Source: Spironucleus salmonicida (Eukaryota; Fornicata; Diplomonadida; Hexamitidae). Taken from it: a stretch of DNA of 64,000 nucleotides. The notes beneath the pieces were generated by a model that searched no databases, was not told where the DNA came from, and saw only the letters and a list, made by a program, of their open reading frames with translations. Made by a program: the position numbers and the translations under genes. Positions 1 to 15,691 of this stretch are shown here, in pieces (within the stretch, counting starts at the first letter, position 1; each line of letters starts with the position of its first letter). The stretch covers positions 682,001 to 746,000 of the forward strand of contig CM035318.1 of NCBI GenBank assembly GCA_000497125.2, written 5' to 3'.

Positions 1-330
1 TTTAATGTAAATTTTAGATCATCTTTACGTATAATATTAGGATTAAAGGAAGTAACACTGAATAATTATATAAGGTTTTTTAAATCTTTTGTCATGAAAC
101 ATTCAATGGCTAACTCAAGTAATTATTATTTAGATGGATAAGTTACTAATGGAATATAATGTGTAAATTCAATTTATTATTGTTCAATTTACTAACCAGG
201 ATGGCGTAATAAGGGCAATTTGTCAAACTATTAATTCATATTTTACGCCAGCTATATCATCATGTTACCAAATTCGTATGCAGGTGAAACCGTACCAGAT
301 GAAGAATTAAATGTAATACTTGACATTTGA
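1..330 (+). CDS. C-terminal part of an unknown protein
   Basis: Frame 1 is open from the first base of the window to TGA at 328-330, with TAA read as Gln, so the 5' end lies outside the window. The visible 109 residues are rich in Asn, Tyr and Ile and end in an acidic stretch (PDEELNVILDI). No known domain is recognised. The neighbouring frames are interrupted by TGA. Confidence 0.5.
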
Positions 331-480
331 AATGAGTATATTTTATTATATTATTTTATATAAATGAATATCTTTTAAGATTAAACACTCGCTAATTTAA
401 TATTTTAAGTAGTAAGGTTTACTCACATCACATTACTATTATATTGTACTATATTGTTACCATGGACATTAATATGAAAA

Positions 481-1149
481 ATGAAATCATCACCATCTAT
501 TATTTTAAATGTGTAAGATCATAAAAAGGATAGAATAGGATTCTCCTAGTCAACAGTTAATCTTCCACGAATCCTATCCACAGCAACAAAACTTAGTAAT
601 TAATTTTTACAATACTCTTCTACAGCATAATCTTAACCCATTTCAAGGGCCATAACAATAAGGTCACCGATAAGGAACATTACTTAATTATAAACTGTTG
701 AATCATATGTTGTTAATGATCGTAAACTAGTAAGAAAAATTGGAGAAAATACTATTGTTATTCATGATGATATTATGCGAATTAAATAACTTTTTGAAGA
801 CTTTGTTCCCATTGAAATTTTAGAAAGGTAGTATGAGCTGAACGAGTTCAACTAGATTGGATCGAAAGCATTGAAGAAATAAGGCGATCTTGGTCATATT
901 TCTTCTTTTATTATAAAGTATTTTAAATAAATAAAGTAATACGTACAGTTAAAAGGTAGTATACATTATTTGAACGATGTTGAAATGCTAGCAAAGAATA
1001 ATTCAATATTTAAGACTCATAAATAAATATAGTAATAGAGGGCTCAGTCTGAATTTCATGAGAAATTTTAAAAGATAAAATTTAAGGAAAAGCAGAAGCG
1101 TATCATGGATATGGTAAACTAATTTCGGAATTTATAGTAAAACCATTGA
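481..1149 (+). CDS. Unknown 222-aa Gln/Lys-rich protein
   Basis: An ATG at 481 directly follows an in-frame TGA (475-477), and the frame then runs 222 codons to TGA 1147-1149. TAA/TAG codons are read as Gln throughout. The N-terminal third is Ser/Thr/Gln-rich and probably disordered. The middle carries a compact segment (KIGENTIVIHDDIMRIKQLF). The C-terminal half is a basic, charged helix-like region (KIKFKEKQKRIMDMVNQF) that could form a coiled coil. No family is recognised. Amino-acid composition is far more protein-like than in the two other frames, which are also partly open. Confidence 0.6.
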
Positions 1150-1409
1150 ATTAATTATTGATATAATATTTTATTCAAAGTGTAATTAGTAAAAGAAATA
1201 TTAAATAACATGTTTAATTTTGCTACATTGTGAATTATACACTATATTATATTTATTTATATATAATATATCAAATTTCGTATAGATACTTTTTAGAAAC
1301 TTATTTTGACAATATACTATAACTATATACGTAATTTATTTCATTCAAAGTTTTAATGCAACTTCAACATTTAATACTATTGTATATTTTCCATTCCGTA
1401 AATCTTTAA

Positions 1410-1643
1410 ATGGAACCTTTGAATCTTAAGGAGCATATAGCGTTTTGGGTTCTAGAAACATCCCTTCCAGGTACCCCAGTTGCTTCTGCGAGAAAACTAT
1501 TTGAACCACCTTTTTCCAGCCTCATGCCCTAGCTATAACAGCTTTTTCAGACTACAATATAGATTGAAGTAACCGGAAACATATTAGAGCGATGGTTAGA
1601 TGAGCTGCAGGACTAAACTTTAAAACAGTTCTTCCTATTTTGA
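1410..1643 (+). CDS. Small unknown 77-aa protein
   Basis: The frame runs from ATG 1410 to TGA 1641-1643, with three or four TAR codons read as Gln. The ATG is preceded by a pyrimidine-rich tract (TTTTCCATTCC) like that upstream of other starts in this window. The product looks helical: a short hydrophobic N-terminal segment (HIAFWVLETSLPGTP), a Pro/Phe segment, then an amphipathic stretch with ILERWLDELQ. This could be a small scaffold or subunit, but the family is not recognised. Confidence 0.5.
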
Positions 1644-1882
1644 ACCAAATTTTAGCTGAGTGACATGAACAATAGCAAGCTTCCTTTGAAAAATATTTGT
1701 CATACACTAGTTATTTTATACTGTTATAAAGAAAATCGCATAATCGATGTTTCTGCCACCCTTACTAATAAATCATATATTTTACACCCATTATATCCCG
1801 TATTATTCGTGCGACAAATTATATTGGAATTATCATTTTAAGCAATATCTACTTAATATCATATAATAATACCAATTTCACC

Positions 1883-5026
<3,144 letters not shown>

Positions 5027-5335
5027 TTTGTATAACTCATAATATTATATTCAATATATAATAATAAAGTATTATATAAAAATTCTATTATACATAATTA
5101 TTCACAGCTATACAAAATGATTAGTTATATAATTCATTATAACTCTACTATAATTAATAATGCTATTTAAACTAAAATTTATGGAATTTAATACACATAG
5201 GTATTTAATTTTATGAAATAATTAAGTAGATATATGGTATAATTGGTATATAAATATCTTTACATAAACTTGATACTGCTATATAAATTACTAATTCATT
5301 TTATTATGTAATAATACAATAGTAGTTTTACAAGA

Positions 5336-5539
5336 ATGGACCCAAATAGTAATGATAGCTAAACTAATTTCATGAAGCTCCTACTCAAGCCAGAAGAAAT
5401 CCCTATTCTTGATAAATTTAACATAAAAGAATTTTTAACAAAGAATGGAATTGAAATGAAGGAAGATTAAATGAAACATGCACTATCCGCATTTGAGGCA
5501 GTATGTAAACAATCAATGGCACCCACTGCTAACGAGTGA
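5336..5539 (+). CDS. Small unknown 67-aa protein
   Basis: A short frame runs from ATG 5336 to TGA 5537-5539, with TAA as Gln. It is divergently placed 309 bp from the PFOR start. The product is mildly acidic and helix-forming (KPEEIPILDKFNIKEFLTKN, then a Lys/Gln/Ala segment). No domain is recognised. Support comes from balanced composition and a tidy ATG-to-TGA frame; chance open frames of this size are possible with a single stop codon. Confidence 0.45.
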
Positions 5540-5586
5540 AACTATTAAATATAATCTTGCTTAAATCAGAATATAAGATATATCAC

Positions 5587-5751
5587 ATGTTGCTATTAGC
5601 TAATTTACTTAAGTTCATCATAATTAAAATGTCTAAAGTTATTGGAAAAGGTTATGATACACTAAAAATAGTGAATATGCTTGATTTTGAGTATAATATA
5701 CCATATATTATGTATAGATAATCTTTAAAATATATGTATAAAATATGTTGA
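5587..5751 (+). CDS. Possible 54-aa ORF
   Basis: An ATG 5587 to TGA 5749-5751 frame in AT-rich sequence. It is hydrophobic at the N-terminus (MLLLANLLKFIIIKM) with a short charged middle. It may be chance: with only TGA as stop, AT-rich DNA often has open frames this long. No family is recognised. Confidence 0.2.
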
Positions 5752-6153
5752 TAATTTAAATATTAATTCATTACAGAGTATTAATATAATAATAAACATA
5801 TAGTAAAGTAAATGAACTTCAATAATTGACATTTAGAATGTACCATCATAATAAAGTATCAATGATAAACATTTTTTATTATTTTAAAATTAAACAAAAA
5901 ATTCTTAATGATACGCAGTTTATTTATCTAATTAGCAAAAATTAAGCTAGAACTATATTTAATTTCAAGTTTATCAATGTTATTGATTATAATTTTTATT
6001 TTCACCAAAGTTATTCATCAGATTTAGATCACTATTCTTTGAAATACTGAATAATTATTAAGACTAAGACCTTTTATCAGTTGACATTATAGTAATAAAG
6101 TATAGTTAAATTAATGCATTAAACAATAAATAGTATATAGATCTAAATAAATA
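5752..6153. other. AT-rich intergenic, nothing recognised
   Basis: About 400 bp of very AT-rich DNA between the small plus-strand ORF and the 3' end of the 528-residue membrane protein gene. No RNA gene, repeat unit or convincing frame was seen. Confidence 0.6.
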
Positions 6154-7740
6154 TCACTAATAACATATTACGGAACGCTCCAGTTTTTTCTTTAGATATG
6201 CTCTTACTATTACCCATGATAGAGATAGAATAAAACTAACAACTAATAATACCCATCCCTACCAAAAGTCAGCAAATTACACTAAAGGGTCTATGCTTGT
6301 TACTTAAAGTTAGTAACCAAGAACGTAAACTACTCCAAAAAATTAATAAAAACTTATCTAGTTGATTAACAGTTCATCTGTAGCATTTACACTATAGCAG
6401 TAAACGTTATCCACAGATGGAAATAAAAAATTATTTACTTCGGAAAATGACATATCAGCATCTTAAAATTGCTGCAAACTATCTGCAATTTTGATAGTTA
6501 TTCCAGCAAAAGCTCTACTTGATGAGAGTTACTATTCAATATTAATACAAAGCTATCCTTATGTCAAGACTAGTTCTACCTCACCTCCGGGTATAATTGA
6601 AGATGCGAATATATAGGAACCAACATAGGTGTTATCTTTATTCCAGGCCTTATAGATAACACTCATAGCAATATTATCTAAATGGGAAGATACATTTGTA
6701 AGGTTTGTGGCGCAATCGGCAAAGCTATCAAACTCTGAAATTTCCCATGTATCGCAAGATACAAACATATCCAGATCAAAAGATGTATTAGAATGAAATT
6801 AAAGTTAAAAAGTGTACCCACTTTTATCTTACACTGCTATCCAGTACTCTCTTTTAAAGAACTCTTAAAACGGGCAAGCCACTCCAGGTGTTTGCTAAAC
6901 GTGTACCACATTGTTCGAAAACGACAGATGGGAAGATGTGATGCAGTCACCTGATGTGATTCTATGTTAGATCTCTACTACAAATACTAAATTAAACGGA
7001 ATCTCTACGCTTTAGTTCTACTCCTTCCCATAGGGGTCGATAAAGACATTCTAGGTGGATATTTTTCTAGGTATCGATATTAGCAGCTTGAAGGCAATGA
7101 AGTTGCTAGATGAAATGGTCACCGTGGCCTAACTACACCTTTGTTGTTCTTCAAGAGTTCCAGCTCCACAGTTCATCGATTCGAAGGTGATTTTTAGGAA
7201 ATCAAATGCAGATTGTGCAATTGAGCCATTATAGAGAAAACTATCATTAAGAGTGGAGGTATAAAATGGGTCGCCAGTCGTGCTAATAATGCAGTTTGGG
7301 TTGACTTATATTGTGGGCTGTATGCTTTTATATGTCGTAAATTGGATCTCAGGGTTGAGCACACATTCATTATAGTTATAGTAAGTTTCTAACAACTAGC
7401 CTACTGCGCCACTTTGTATAAGATTATCATTCAAAAAAGTAATTTTATACGAGGCTAAAACAAATTTAGCGGCATCAGAGGCACTTTAACCATCTTAAGG
7501 ATATAACGATATATTAACTGCAGTAAATGCATTGTAGAACTCAAAATTCGATCTGAACAATATTGAGCCGATTTAAACCTCGTATACAGCCGTTTAGTTG
7601 GTTTGAGCCTCACAGCTTGCTAATTCACTAATTTTTAGGTCATTGGCAGGCATTGTAATGAGAATCACAATATTAGTCTATGGGTTTATAATAACGCGAG
7701 AGGAATCCATTTAACACGTAAAAAATAACACTATTATCAT
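6154..7740 (-). CDS. Type I membrane protein, 528-aa family, copy 1
   Basis: ATG 7740 to TGA 6154-6156 gives 528 residues with many TAR Gln codons. It starts with a hydrophobic signal-like segment (MIIVLFFTCQMDSSRVIINP). A long Cys-containing, beta-rich-looking ectodomain follows, with repeated Ser/Thr/Asn/Tyr and short motifs shared with the two paralogues (YEVQIGSI, FRSNFEFY, QTPG near 340, CDTWEIS near 385, VIYKAWN). One C-terminal membrane span (WVLLVVSFILSLSWVIVRAY) and a short Lys-rich tail end the protein. Copies at 49063-50649 and 58689-60275 have exactly the same length. The topology suggests a surface or endomembrane glycoprotein. No named family is recognised. Confidence 0.8.
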
Positions 7741-8828
7741 TTTTAAAACAAACTTCAGATATTTATATTTCACATAAATATTGAAAATGTATAAATGTAA
7801 AAAAGTATAAAATCTATATGTTAATATTAAATGTTATTGAATCAGTGTATATTTTGGCAAAATTCAACCATCAATATTATACATCATTATATTAAATATA
7901 TCAATTATTAGTATTTTTACAATAGTTAAATTATAATAAATATATGATGGTTATAAATGTGTAAAATTTTTTCAAAAGGTTAAGATTACATTTTGGATTA
8001 CTAGCACAAATTAATATATAGTAAAATATATACTTTGTAAGAATTGAGTACTAATTTTAGTTGCCATCAATCCTTGTAATTATAAATTTTTACTGTAGGT
8101 AATTTTATTGACAAATTAAAAAATAATATTAGCATTGTAGTTAATATCACCTATATAAGATTATCTACTTACAACATTTAATATTAAACAAACTCCAATA
8201 TTCGTACTTTGTATACTAAAATTTACTACATTTATCATCATAATGATATTAATTTTAATTAAAATCTACAAAACTAAAATCTTCTTACTTATTTCTACAC
8301 CTATTAAATTAATTGCACAATCAAAATTATTCTAACTTAAACATAAACATAAAGTCTCTAGCGTTGTTAATAAGTGTTTTAAAATGTTGAACCATAAAGA
8401 TTAGATCTAATATATACCAATGAGTAGTGTATAAGCAAGTATCATTAAACTGCCTTTTTAAGATGTAATTATGAATATTTTCTCTATGAAATCGCTTTAC
8501 TAGCGCTAGTTACAATTTATAATGTGTATTACTTATTAAAGTATTAATATAATTATTATCCACTAATTTTATTCGTCCTAATAAGCAATTTCTTTAAAAT
8601 CGTCCAAATCAACTTAAGAACTTATTTATGCTACTTTTTAAACTATTCTAATTTTTAATGATTTGCATTATTTTATCGTCTATTAATACTCATTATTATA
8701 AAAAATAGAACTATCTATCTTGATATTACACCTCACCATTCCTTTTCATTTAAAATCCATTAAAATATATTATATTCATTCATAAATTAAATGTTATAAT
8801 AATATAATAATCATTTTATACAATATTT
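7741..8828. other. AT-rich intergenic, nothing recognised
   Basis: About 1.1 kb of roughly 80% A+T sequence with frequent TGA in all frames. I see no gene, RNA or repeat array here. Confidence 0.6.
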
Positions 8829-9191
8829 TCACTCCACTAAAAACACATATGCTAAAAACACCATTCTGACGCATATTTCTCCAAAAATAACTCCCACGAC
8901 AAGTTGCCTCTTAGCTGCAAAATAACAGAATAAAATGGTTATCGCAGACCCTTATGCAAATGCAATTCTGCAGTACCGCCCCAAAATACTCTAATTCTTC
9001 AGCATTTTGTAAAAAGACGCCTTCATTTTTAGCCCAAAATGAGCCAAAAAATCATTCTGGCAAAGTCCTAAATTAAGACAGACCAAGAAGGAGTGAAAAA
9101 CCGAATTATTTTGGAAATTTCGGTCGATTATATTGAGCAAAACTACAAAATGAGCAGCTGCCAAAAAAGCCGAAAGACAATAGTTTTGCAT
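8829..9191 (-). CDS. Small multi-pass membrane protein
   Basis: The frame runs from ATG 9191 to TGA 8829-8831 (120 residues) with one TAG and one TAA as Gln. The product is very hydrophobic with about four predicted membrane segments: CLSAFLAAAHFVVLLNII near the start, one around 35-50, one around 85-100 (ITILFCYFAA), and a last one (VFLAYVFLVE). Polar loops contain RNFQNNS and KMKASFYKMLKNQ. No family is recognised. The start codon shares a CATG palindrome with an ATG on the opposite strand (9190), so one of the two diverging frames is probably spurious; the hydrophobic pattern favours this one. Confidence 0.6.
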
Positions 9192-9594
9192 GAACTTCAA
9201 ATTCGATTTTCCACTCCTAAAGTCCTTGAATGAAGTGGAAAATAGAAATTTAAGTGCAATTTATAAGATAATTGCAGTAGTTTAAAAATTATCTGTGAAG
9301 CGTTTTGCAGCGTAAGAAATTGCTAAAATATTGAGTATAAACTGCGCTAGAAATGCTGATTTGAGGGAGCTGGAAGTGAACTATTGCATGTTGCGTTCAT
9401 GTAGTTTTTCAGCTACAGACATTATGTAAAAAGGAAAGATTAAATATTCTATATTAATGTATGTTATTATTATAAATTATTTTAATTTGACACTAGCTAC
9501 TATTATATTAAAATTATAATAATAACACATTTTAATTACTAAGGAATAACCACAATGTTTCTTGTTATTAACTCACAAGAAACTATCACTATGC

Positions 9595-10710
9595 TCAGAT
9601 TTTCATAATCTGAATCTGTTCAGGGACCAAATACTCATAGTTGTACTAAAGATTTAGCCCCCGACAGTCCAGAACACATAAATTAAGAAATTGCCGCATG
9701 TCCGGTAGCACCTTTATACGATTAAAAGAGATGTTCAGAACGCGCAGAGATTTTGGAGGTCGCAGGGTCTTCAATTTATTATTTGACACATCTAAAAGTG
9801 CTAATGGCGATGTGCTTAGATCTGGGAGTTCTACAAGGCCTGCGTAGCGTAAAGATAGCGATTTTAAGCCAACTGGATAACTATCTATTATCGCGAACTG
9901 ACCGACAATGGAAAGGTGCTGCAAAAATGGCATTTTATCGAGCTTCAAGAGCTCGCAAGGTGACTATAAATCAAGTACACGGATCTTCGACCGGTCAATC
10001 AGCTCGTAGCTTACGGTACAAATGTTAGGTGAACCGCGGTGTATGGTCTGGTTCTGCGTATGTACGTCATTGCAGAGGAAATCCCCTGATTTAGTACGAA
10101 TAGCAGCTGTATAATGGCCGCTAGTATCACTCCCTTGATGATAAATTGCACTATTTAACTTAAATTCATAATTATAAATGGATAGATTATTTTGGAATTT
10201 TATTTTACTACAACCTTGTATGTTCTGCTTCTACACTAAAACGAGTAGCTATTTAGGGGGTGTGAACTGGCTCAGTTTTAGAGTTACTGGCTTTCCACAC
10301 TCACAGACGCGCTCTTCGCTGAAAAATTCGTTAATTTGGTCGTCTATAAATAGATTTTTATATAACACTATTTATATATCTTAATTATTAGTTTATTGAT
10401 ACCTTCCACAGGATTCGCATATACTAGAAATGGTCCAGTTGAATAAAAACTAATTTTCCAGACCGCATATATTTATAAGGTTTAGCAGTGCTTCGTTTGC
10501 GTCCTGCTAATCAAATCCTGTGAATTATTTATTATCTAAACATAACATTTCCTTGATCTCGTGTGGGTCGAAGGCCTGTTGACTTGTTCGGAAGCGCTAT
10601 AATTCGCTTGAAAGTGCAGTTTCTGGGAATTTAATGTTAGACGCATTAGCAAGCACTTGAATTGCAGATGACAGGTAACATGTGTTGCCTAGGTTCTTGA
10701 CACCAGGCAT
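9595..10710 (-). CDS. Ubiquitin C-terminal hydrolase fused to LRRs
   Basis: This is a USP-type deubiquitinase (peptidase C19) of 371 residues, ATG 10710 to TGA 9595. The Cys box GVKNLGNTCYLSSAIQVL is at 3-20 with the catalytic Cys at about 11. The QQDA box (DQQDANEALLNLI) follows. CxxC pairs near 99 (CESC) and 137 (CEC) form a zinc-finger-like insert. The His box TSGHYTAAIRT lies near 197. The catalytic core is unusually compact (about 220 residues). It runs straight into four or five leucine-rich repeats (LKSLSLRYAGLVELPDLS, LALLDVSNNKLKTLRPP, LRVLNISFNRIKVLPD) that end the protein. The LRRs probably recruit substrates or partners. The assignment of the USP half is strong. Confidence 0.9.
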
Positions 10711-10976
10711 TCTGAAAATTGAAGAAAGGACGGCTTCGTGGGTTCGTATGGTTGGGAAGTTGTTGAAAATATTTCTATATGCCGGTTAATAGACTTTGAA
10801 ACTGCAGGTTAAGTAGAAAAATTTATTTAGTAATTTTGAGTTAAAAAATTAATTCAAATTCCATTTTTTATTTTATTTTATATATGATATGCACTATGGT
10901 ATTCTATAGTTACTCTGATTGTACATATTATTATATTAAAATAATTACATTATATATTTTCACACCAATCTAACCC

Positions 10977-12170
10977 TCATTCATCAACATACGGCTCCCA
11001 CATACGCCCCTATAAACTTTCACGCAATCCTTCTAAGTCAATGTCGCGATCCATCAAATTGACTAAATCTCCGATCCTCCTTGGTTCTGCTCGGTCGTTC
11101 TTTCTAACAATTTAGCCATCAGATCCACCCTTTTTGCATATCATAACTGCTTGATATAAATTAATAACTTCTAAATAGACTTCAGGAATCTGCTTTAAAT
11201 CGACGATATCTGGAACTTTTTCATCCTTTTTCGCACCAATAACAACTTCTTCTTCCAGATTTTCCCAGAAATTCTCTTCATCAATTTCACTTTTAAAATT
11301 ATTAATACGATGTAGTACTCGCGCTGATCGAGCCATCGCTCGCGGAAATTTACGGAGAGAATCTCCTGGGATTAAGTTTGAAGCAAAAAGTGCTTCTAAC
11401 GAAGGAAATTCATGCCGAATTTCAAGCGAATTTTCGAGTAAAACATCGCGTAAATCACGCATGTCTATCAAGTACTCCGTAGTTTTTTCTACTGCTTCGG
11501 CTAGCTGAAAATCGTATCCCTGACCAAATTCATTATCACGTAGGCGTGGGTGAGGCTATGTGAACTGAAGCGTGTAAAGCTTGTTTTGTAGAGGTGGAAT
11601 TGGTGTTTTCTAACCATGAACGTAGCCATTGTTCTCTAAACGTGCAAGAATAGTTGATTTCGAGGGGAAAACTGCTATGAAAATACCATTAGCTGAAATA
11701 AGTTGGGAAACATTTCTGAACATTGTCATGGCCTGTTCTCGGGTCTAAAATGCATAATGGAGTGCGAACATGCACGAAATAATGTTGAACTTAATTGTGG
11801 GTTTAATAAATTTATATACTTCTTTCTAAAAGAAATCTGCCCATAGGAAATCTGCCTAGTAGATAGAATTCGCATTTTTAACAACGTTTCCGTTGTATCG
11901 TCTCATGGCTTCAACCAGACTTTCTAATGTTATATCTACACCAGTATAATAACTAATTTTTCCTTATTTATATTTGTTTAGATCACCTCCTTTCCCGCAG
12001 GCGATGTCTAAAACAGTAAAATTAGACCCTTTAAGTTATTTGATAGCTAGGTTTATAAGGGCTGATTTCGCCCAATTATTAAAATCTCGAATAGGTAAAA
12101 TTTTAGATGCTTCACGTTCGGATCCTGTACCAGCGTTGGCAATTTTAGCATACATCTATGCGATTGACAT
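10977..12170 (-). CDS. mRNA cap guanine-N7 methyltransferase
   Basis: Transfers a methyl group from S-adenosylmethionine to N7 of the cap guanosine of nascent mRNA, in the nucleus (Abd1/RNMT family). The 397-residue frame goes from ATG 12170 to TGA 10977-10979. The SAM-binding motif I is VLDIACGKGGDLNKY at about 54-68, followed by YYTGVDIT (acidic ribose-binding residue). ISCMFALHYAF near 140 matches the family's QFALHY substrate motif, and ANGIFIAVFPS follows. The C-terminal half is acidic and family-variable. The length fits the usual 400-480 residues. It lies in the same orientation as the upstream coiled-coil gene. Several TAR codons are read as Gln. Confidence 0.93.
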
Positions 12171-12506
12171 TTTTAGTAAAAGTTAAATTTATTAATTAGT
12201 ATATAATAATAGTATCCAAATAAAAATAATGATTATATTAGTTTGTAATCATAATTTTTATATTAATTCTAAGAGTAAATTCTACACTTCTTACTAAATA
12301 TTTAAAGGATAAAGTATAAATTTATTGTGTCTCCATAATACTGTATATTGAATATGATTTACAATATGTTATATGAGTAAAAGATAATCATTATTTTATT
12401 TAGCCTAAGTTAAATATCTAAGAGTTTATCGATTCATATAGAGTAAATTCTTTGTATAACTATATCTAAATTAGTAGTTTATGTATTACATAGTAATATA
12501 AGCAGT

Positions 12507-13472
12507 TCACTCTAAATCCTCAGCTTTGATGGCTTCAGCGACTTCCTGCTCTTCAATTACAGATTGTTCTTTAACCTTATCAGACGGTTCTTTAACTTTT
12601 TCAAAAGTTTCTTCTACTTTCTCATCAGCAATTTCATTTTTGATCTCTTGCTTATTGTGTTTATTCTTCTTCGATTTTTTGTCCTTCTTTTCTTCAACTT
12701 TTACTTCTTCCTTAATTTATTCCTCTTATTTGATAGGTTTCTCTTCTTATTTGGAAGATTTTTCGTCAACTTCTTTACTATCACATAGACTTCTTGTCAT
12801 CTCTAACGCCATCCCCTTTACATCCATTCCTTCTGCAAATTAGTTTATTTCGAGCATTTTTGACTGGTACTAAGTCAAATTTTATGTATCAGATAATATC
12901 AAAATAATCTATTTCTCATATTCGGTAATTTGTAAAAGCATGGCTTCTAACTACTCGTAGAAAGATTTCTCAAAATCTTAGAGAGAAAGTTGTTATTAAG
13001 CTAACATATCTTTGCATGCATTTACTTCGATCTCTTTACTTTCTTTTTGGGTTTTAATAGATTCAATTTTTGGATCTTCAGCAAGCTTAATTATTTAGTT
13101 CTCTAATTTTTCAAGTACAACAACTTATTAAGTAAGCTTTTTCTAAGCTTTTTAAACCAAATCTTCAGATTTTTTGTTCTATTTTTGTAAATTTTTCAAT
13201 TCAGAGAAAGATTGCTTGATGAATTTTTCCAACTCTTTAACGAATTCAGAAAAGTTAGCACCATTAAGCTACTCCACAGCTTCACGAGCACTAATATATT
13301 AACCTATTTAATCATTTGAAGTTACAGTATTTTTAGTTTTAGATAATTATTTTTACAAATGTTCCGACGATTTAGATAAAATGTTAATAAGTTTTGCTTA
13401 TTAAGTTTATTGATTCAATGTTAATTATATCTTTATAGTAAGCTCATGTATCTAGGAAGTTAGAGACGCCAT
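12507..13472 (-). CDS. Coiled-coil protein, 321 aa
   Basis: ATG 13472 to TGA 12507-12509. Almost the entire product is predicted coiled coil, with Leu/Ile heptads from about 5 to 230 and Gln often encoded by TAA/TAG. The last 90 residues form a low-complexity Lys/Glu tail (EEKKDKKSKKNK). The overall plan, a long helical N-terminus followed by a charged tail, resembles the F-BAR-like product at 21734-22879, but similarity is weak. A membrane-bending or cytoskeletal role is only inference. Confidence 0.75.
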
Positions 13473-14102
13473 TTTACTTAGATTTGAAAAGGAAAAGAAA
13501 AATGTGTTAAATTAGTAATATATATTATTATATTTAAATTAATTATAAATACCTAGTTTTCATTTATGTATAATATATCTTTATTATATATGAGATTTTA
13601 ATTATTTTTAGTATTTAAGTAATATCAATTTTTATAAAAATTGATTTTATATCTTAATAAATATATCTAATATTTTATTTCTTAAAAGTTACTTATATTC
13701 ATATTATTGTAAAAATCTATATTTTCTATTTCATCAATCTATCTATTTTCCCTATTCATACTTTGTAATTTGTATTTTAACTACTCCACTATTATTACAA
13801 ATTAATATCATAAGTTTATGTTATATGTCTTGTTAAATTTATCATGAAAGTATATAAATGTATATATAAAACAATTTAATATATGAGTAGAAGAAGTTAT
13901 TAAAATTATAGATTTTATGAATATTTAATTCAGACTGTATATTTGATTTATGCTTGAAAATATGCAGATTTGTGATTTAAATTAAATAATCACATTGAAA
14001 AATAATAATAAATATCTTGTTAACTTCATATTTTTAATTTTTCCATAGGTTAATTTATTAGAATAGAAATACGAAAATATTCCCTTTACACTTTTCCTAT
14101 AA
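13473..14102. other. AT-rich intergenic, nothing recognised
   Basis: A 630-bp divergent intergenic region between the minus-strand coiled-coil gene and the plus-strand aminotransferase. It is extremely AT-rich with no convincing frame. A pyrimidine tract (TTTACACTTTTCC) lies just before the aminotransferase ATG. Confidence 0.6.
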
Positions 14103-15374
14103 ATGGGATCAGGTACTCAGACATCATTAGAAACCCCTCAGTAGACTACCTAAATCTCTAAGTAAGCTTAATTTAGTACAAAGAAGATTGAATTTAATAA
14201 TCCTGAGAAATATGACTTCGAAATAGACATTGATCGTTCAGGTACTAACTCTATTAAAATTGAAGTACCTAGAGATACTTTCAAGAATCCTACACTTATT
14301 TCACTAGGAACTGCAGATTTTGAAGTAACTGTACCTGCACCAATATAAAGAGCTATATAAAAGAGGCTGGATCATCCAATTCACGGATATACTAGATACT
14401 CAGCTGAATTGATTAAGTCAGTATAAGATTACTATTAGCGCCATCATAATATGCAACTAAACTAGGAGGATATGTTCTTTACTCCAGGAGTAGTGCCAGC
14501 TGTTGCGCTTGCACTAAGATGCGTAGTAAACCCAGGTGACGCTGTTTGCATGATGCATCCAGAATATCCACCATTCTATCATATTGTTGAAGTTGGTGGG
14601 TACAAAATGAACCTCTGTCATATGACTAAAACATCCACAGGATTTGAGTTTAATTTTTAGTAGTTTGAAGAATAGATCAAAACCTCTAAAGCTTTCTTAT
14701 TTTCTTCTCCTCATAACCCAACTGGCACAGTACTTCCTAAGGCTGATATGATTAGAATAGTAGAAATTTGTTAAAAGTACAACGTTGCAATCCTATTTGA
14801 TGAAATATGGTCAGACCTTGTATTTTCACCTGCTAAGCATGTTCCTTTAATGACTCTTGCTTAGAAAAATATATTTACTTTTTATGCTGCATCTAAATCA
14901 TTCAATATTGCAGGCCTTCATATGTCTCTAGCATTTACAAAAGATCCCGAACTTTAAACTAAATTCCGTCTTGAGTAGGAAAAAATGCACATGACAACAT
15001 CTAATGTATTTGGGTTGGTAGCTATGGAAGCTGCATATACGTAATGCGATGATTATTTAGAATAGTTTAAATTCCATATTTCAAGCAATCTGAGGATGTG
15101 TTATTCATATTTTGAGAAGAATATGCCTAATCTTTGGACATATTTACCTCCATCCACTACTGTTTTATGGATAGATTTTGGTAAATATTTTACTTCTACA
15201 ATTGATGCAGAATAATGGTGCGTTGATTAAGGAGTCTATTTGTAAAGAGGCAACGATTTCTGTAAATGTCCTGATCATATCTATATGAGAATCAACTGTG
15301 GAAGCCCTAAAAAACTTCTAGCTGATGCACTTGACAAGCTATTCAAGGGATATTAAAAATTATAGTTAAAATGA
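14103..15374 (+). CDS. MalY/PatB-like PLP-dependent C-S lyase
   Basis: A fold-type I PLP enzyme of 423 residues, ATG 14103 to TGA 15372-15374. Diagnostic segments are PIHGYTRYSAEL, FFTPGVVPA, MHPEYPPFYHIVE, SSPHNPTG (substrate/PLP Asn), ILFDEIWSDLVF (PLP Asp) and YAASKSFNIAGLHMS with the Schiff-base Lys at about 265. RINCGSPKKLL carries the carboxylate-binding Arg. This pattern is that of the MalY/PatB/cystathionine beta-lyase subgroup, which cleaves cystathionine or cysteine to ammonia, pyruvate and a thiol. The N-terminal 40 residues are an extra Ser/Thr/Gln-rich extension. The next gene encodes a sulfur-anion type transporter, so a link in sulfur metabolism is plausible. A bacterial origin is possible but not shown here. 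Confidence 0.9.
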
Positions 15375-15691
15375 GAGTGATCGTTTTGTTCTTAATATAT
15401 ATTATAATATTAATAATAATGCTAAATACTAAAAGATAGTAATAATTATATTTTTAGCTTTATTTACTAAATATATTACTACAGAGAATAATTACTTAAT
15501 TTCCTAGAGTATCGAGTATGTCTTATCGTAATTTCTTTCATAGATAATTCTTAAAATAAATTTATGATACAATAACTAATTAAAAAACGAAAATGAGGTT
15601 TGTTACTATCAATAAATACATTAAACCATAATAATTTATGTTATTTATATATTAAAATAATTAATAAATTAGACGTTTCACTTCAAGTAAA
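15375..15691. other. AT-rich intergenic
   Basis: About 317 bp of AT-rich DNA between the two co-directional genes. A short pyrimidine run (TTTCACTTC) precedes the next ATG. Nothing else was seen. Confidence 0.6.

Noticed and set aside
9190-9786. Plus-strand ORF starting MNFKFDFPLLKSLNEV, diverging from 9191 minus
   Set aside because: Shares the CATG with the minus-strand start, has no end until it runs into the UCH-LRR gene antisense, and its later part is AT-rich filler. The first 75 residues look fair, so it is unresolved rather than excluded.
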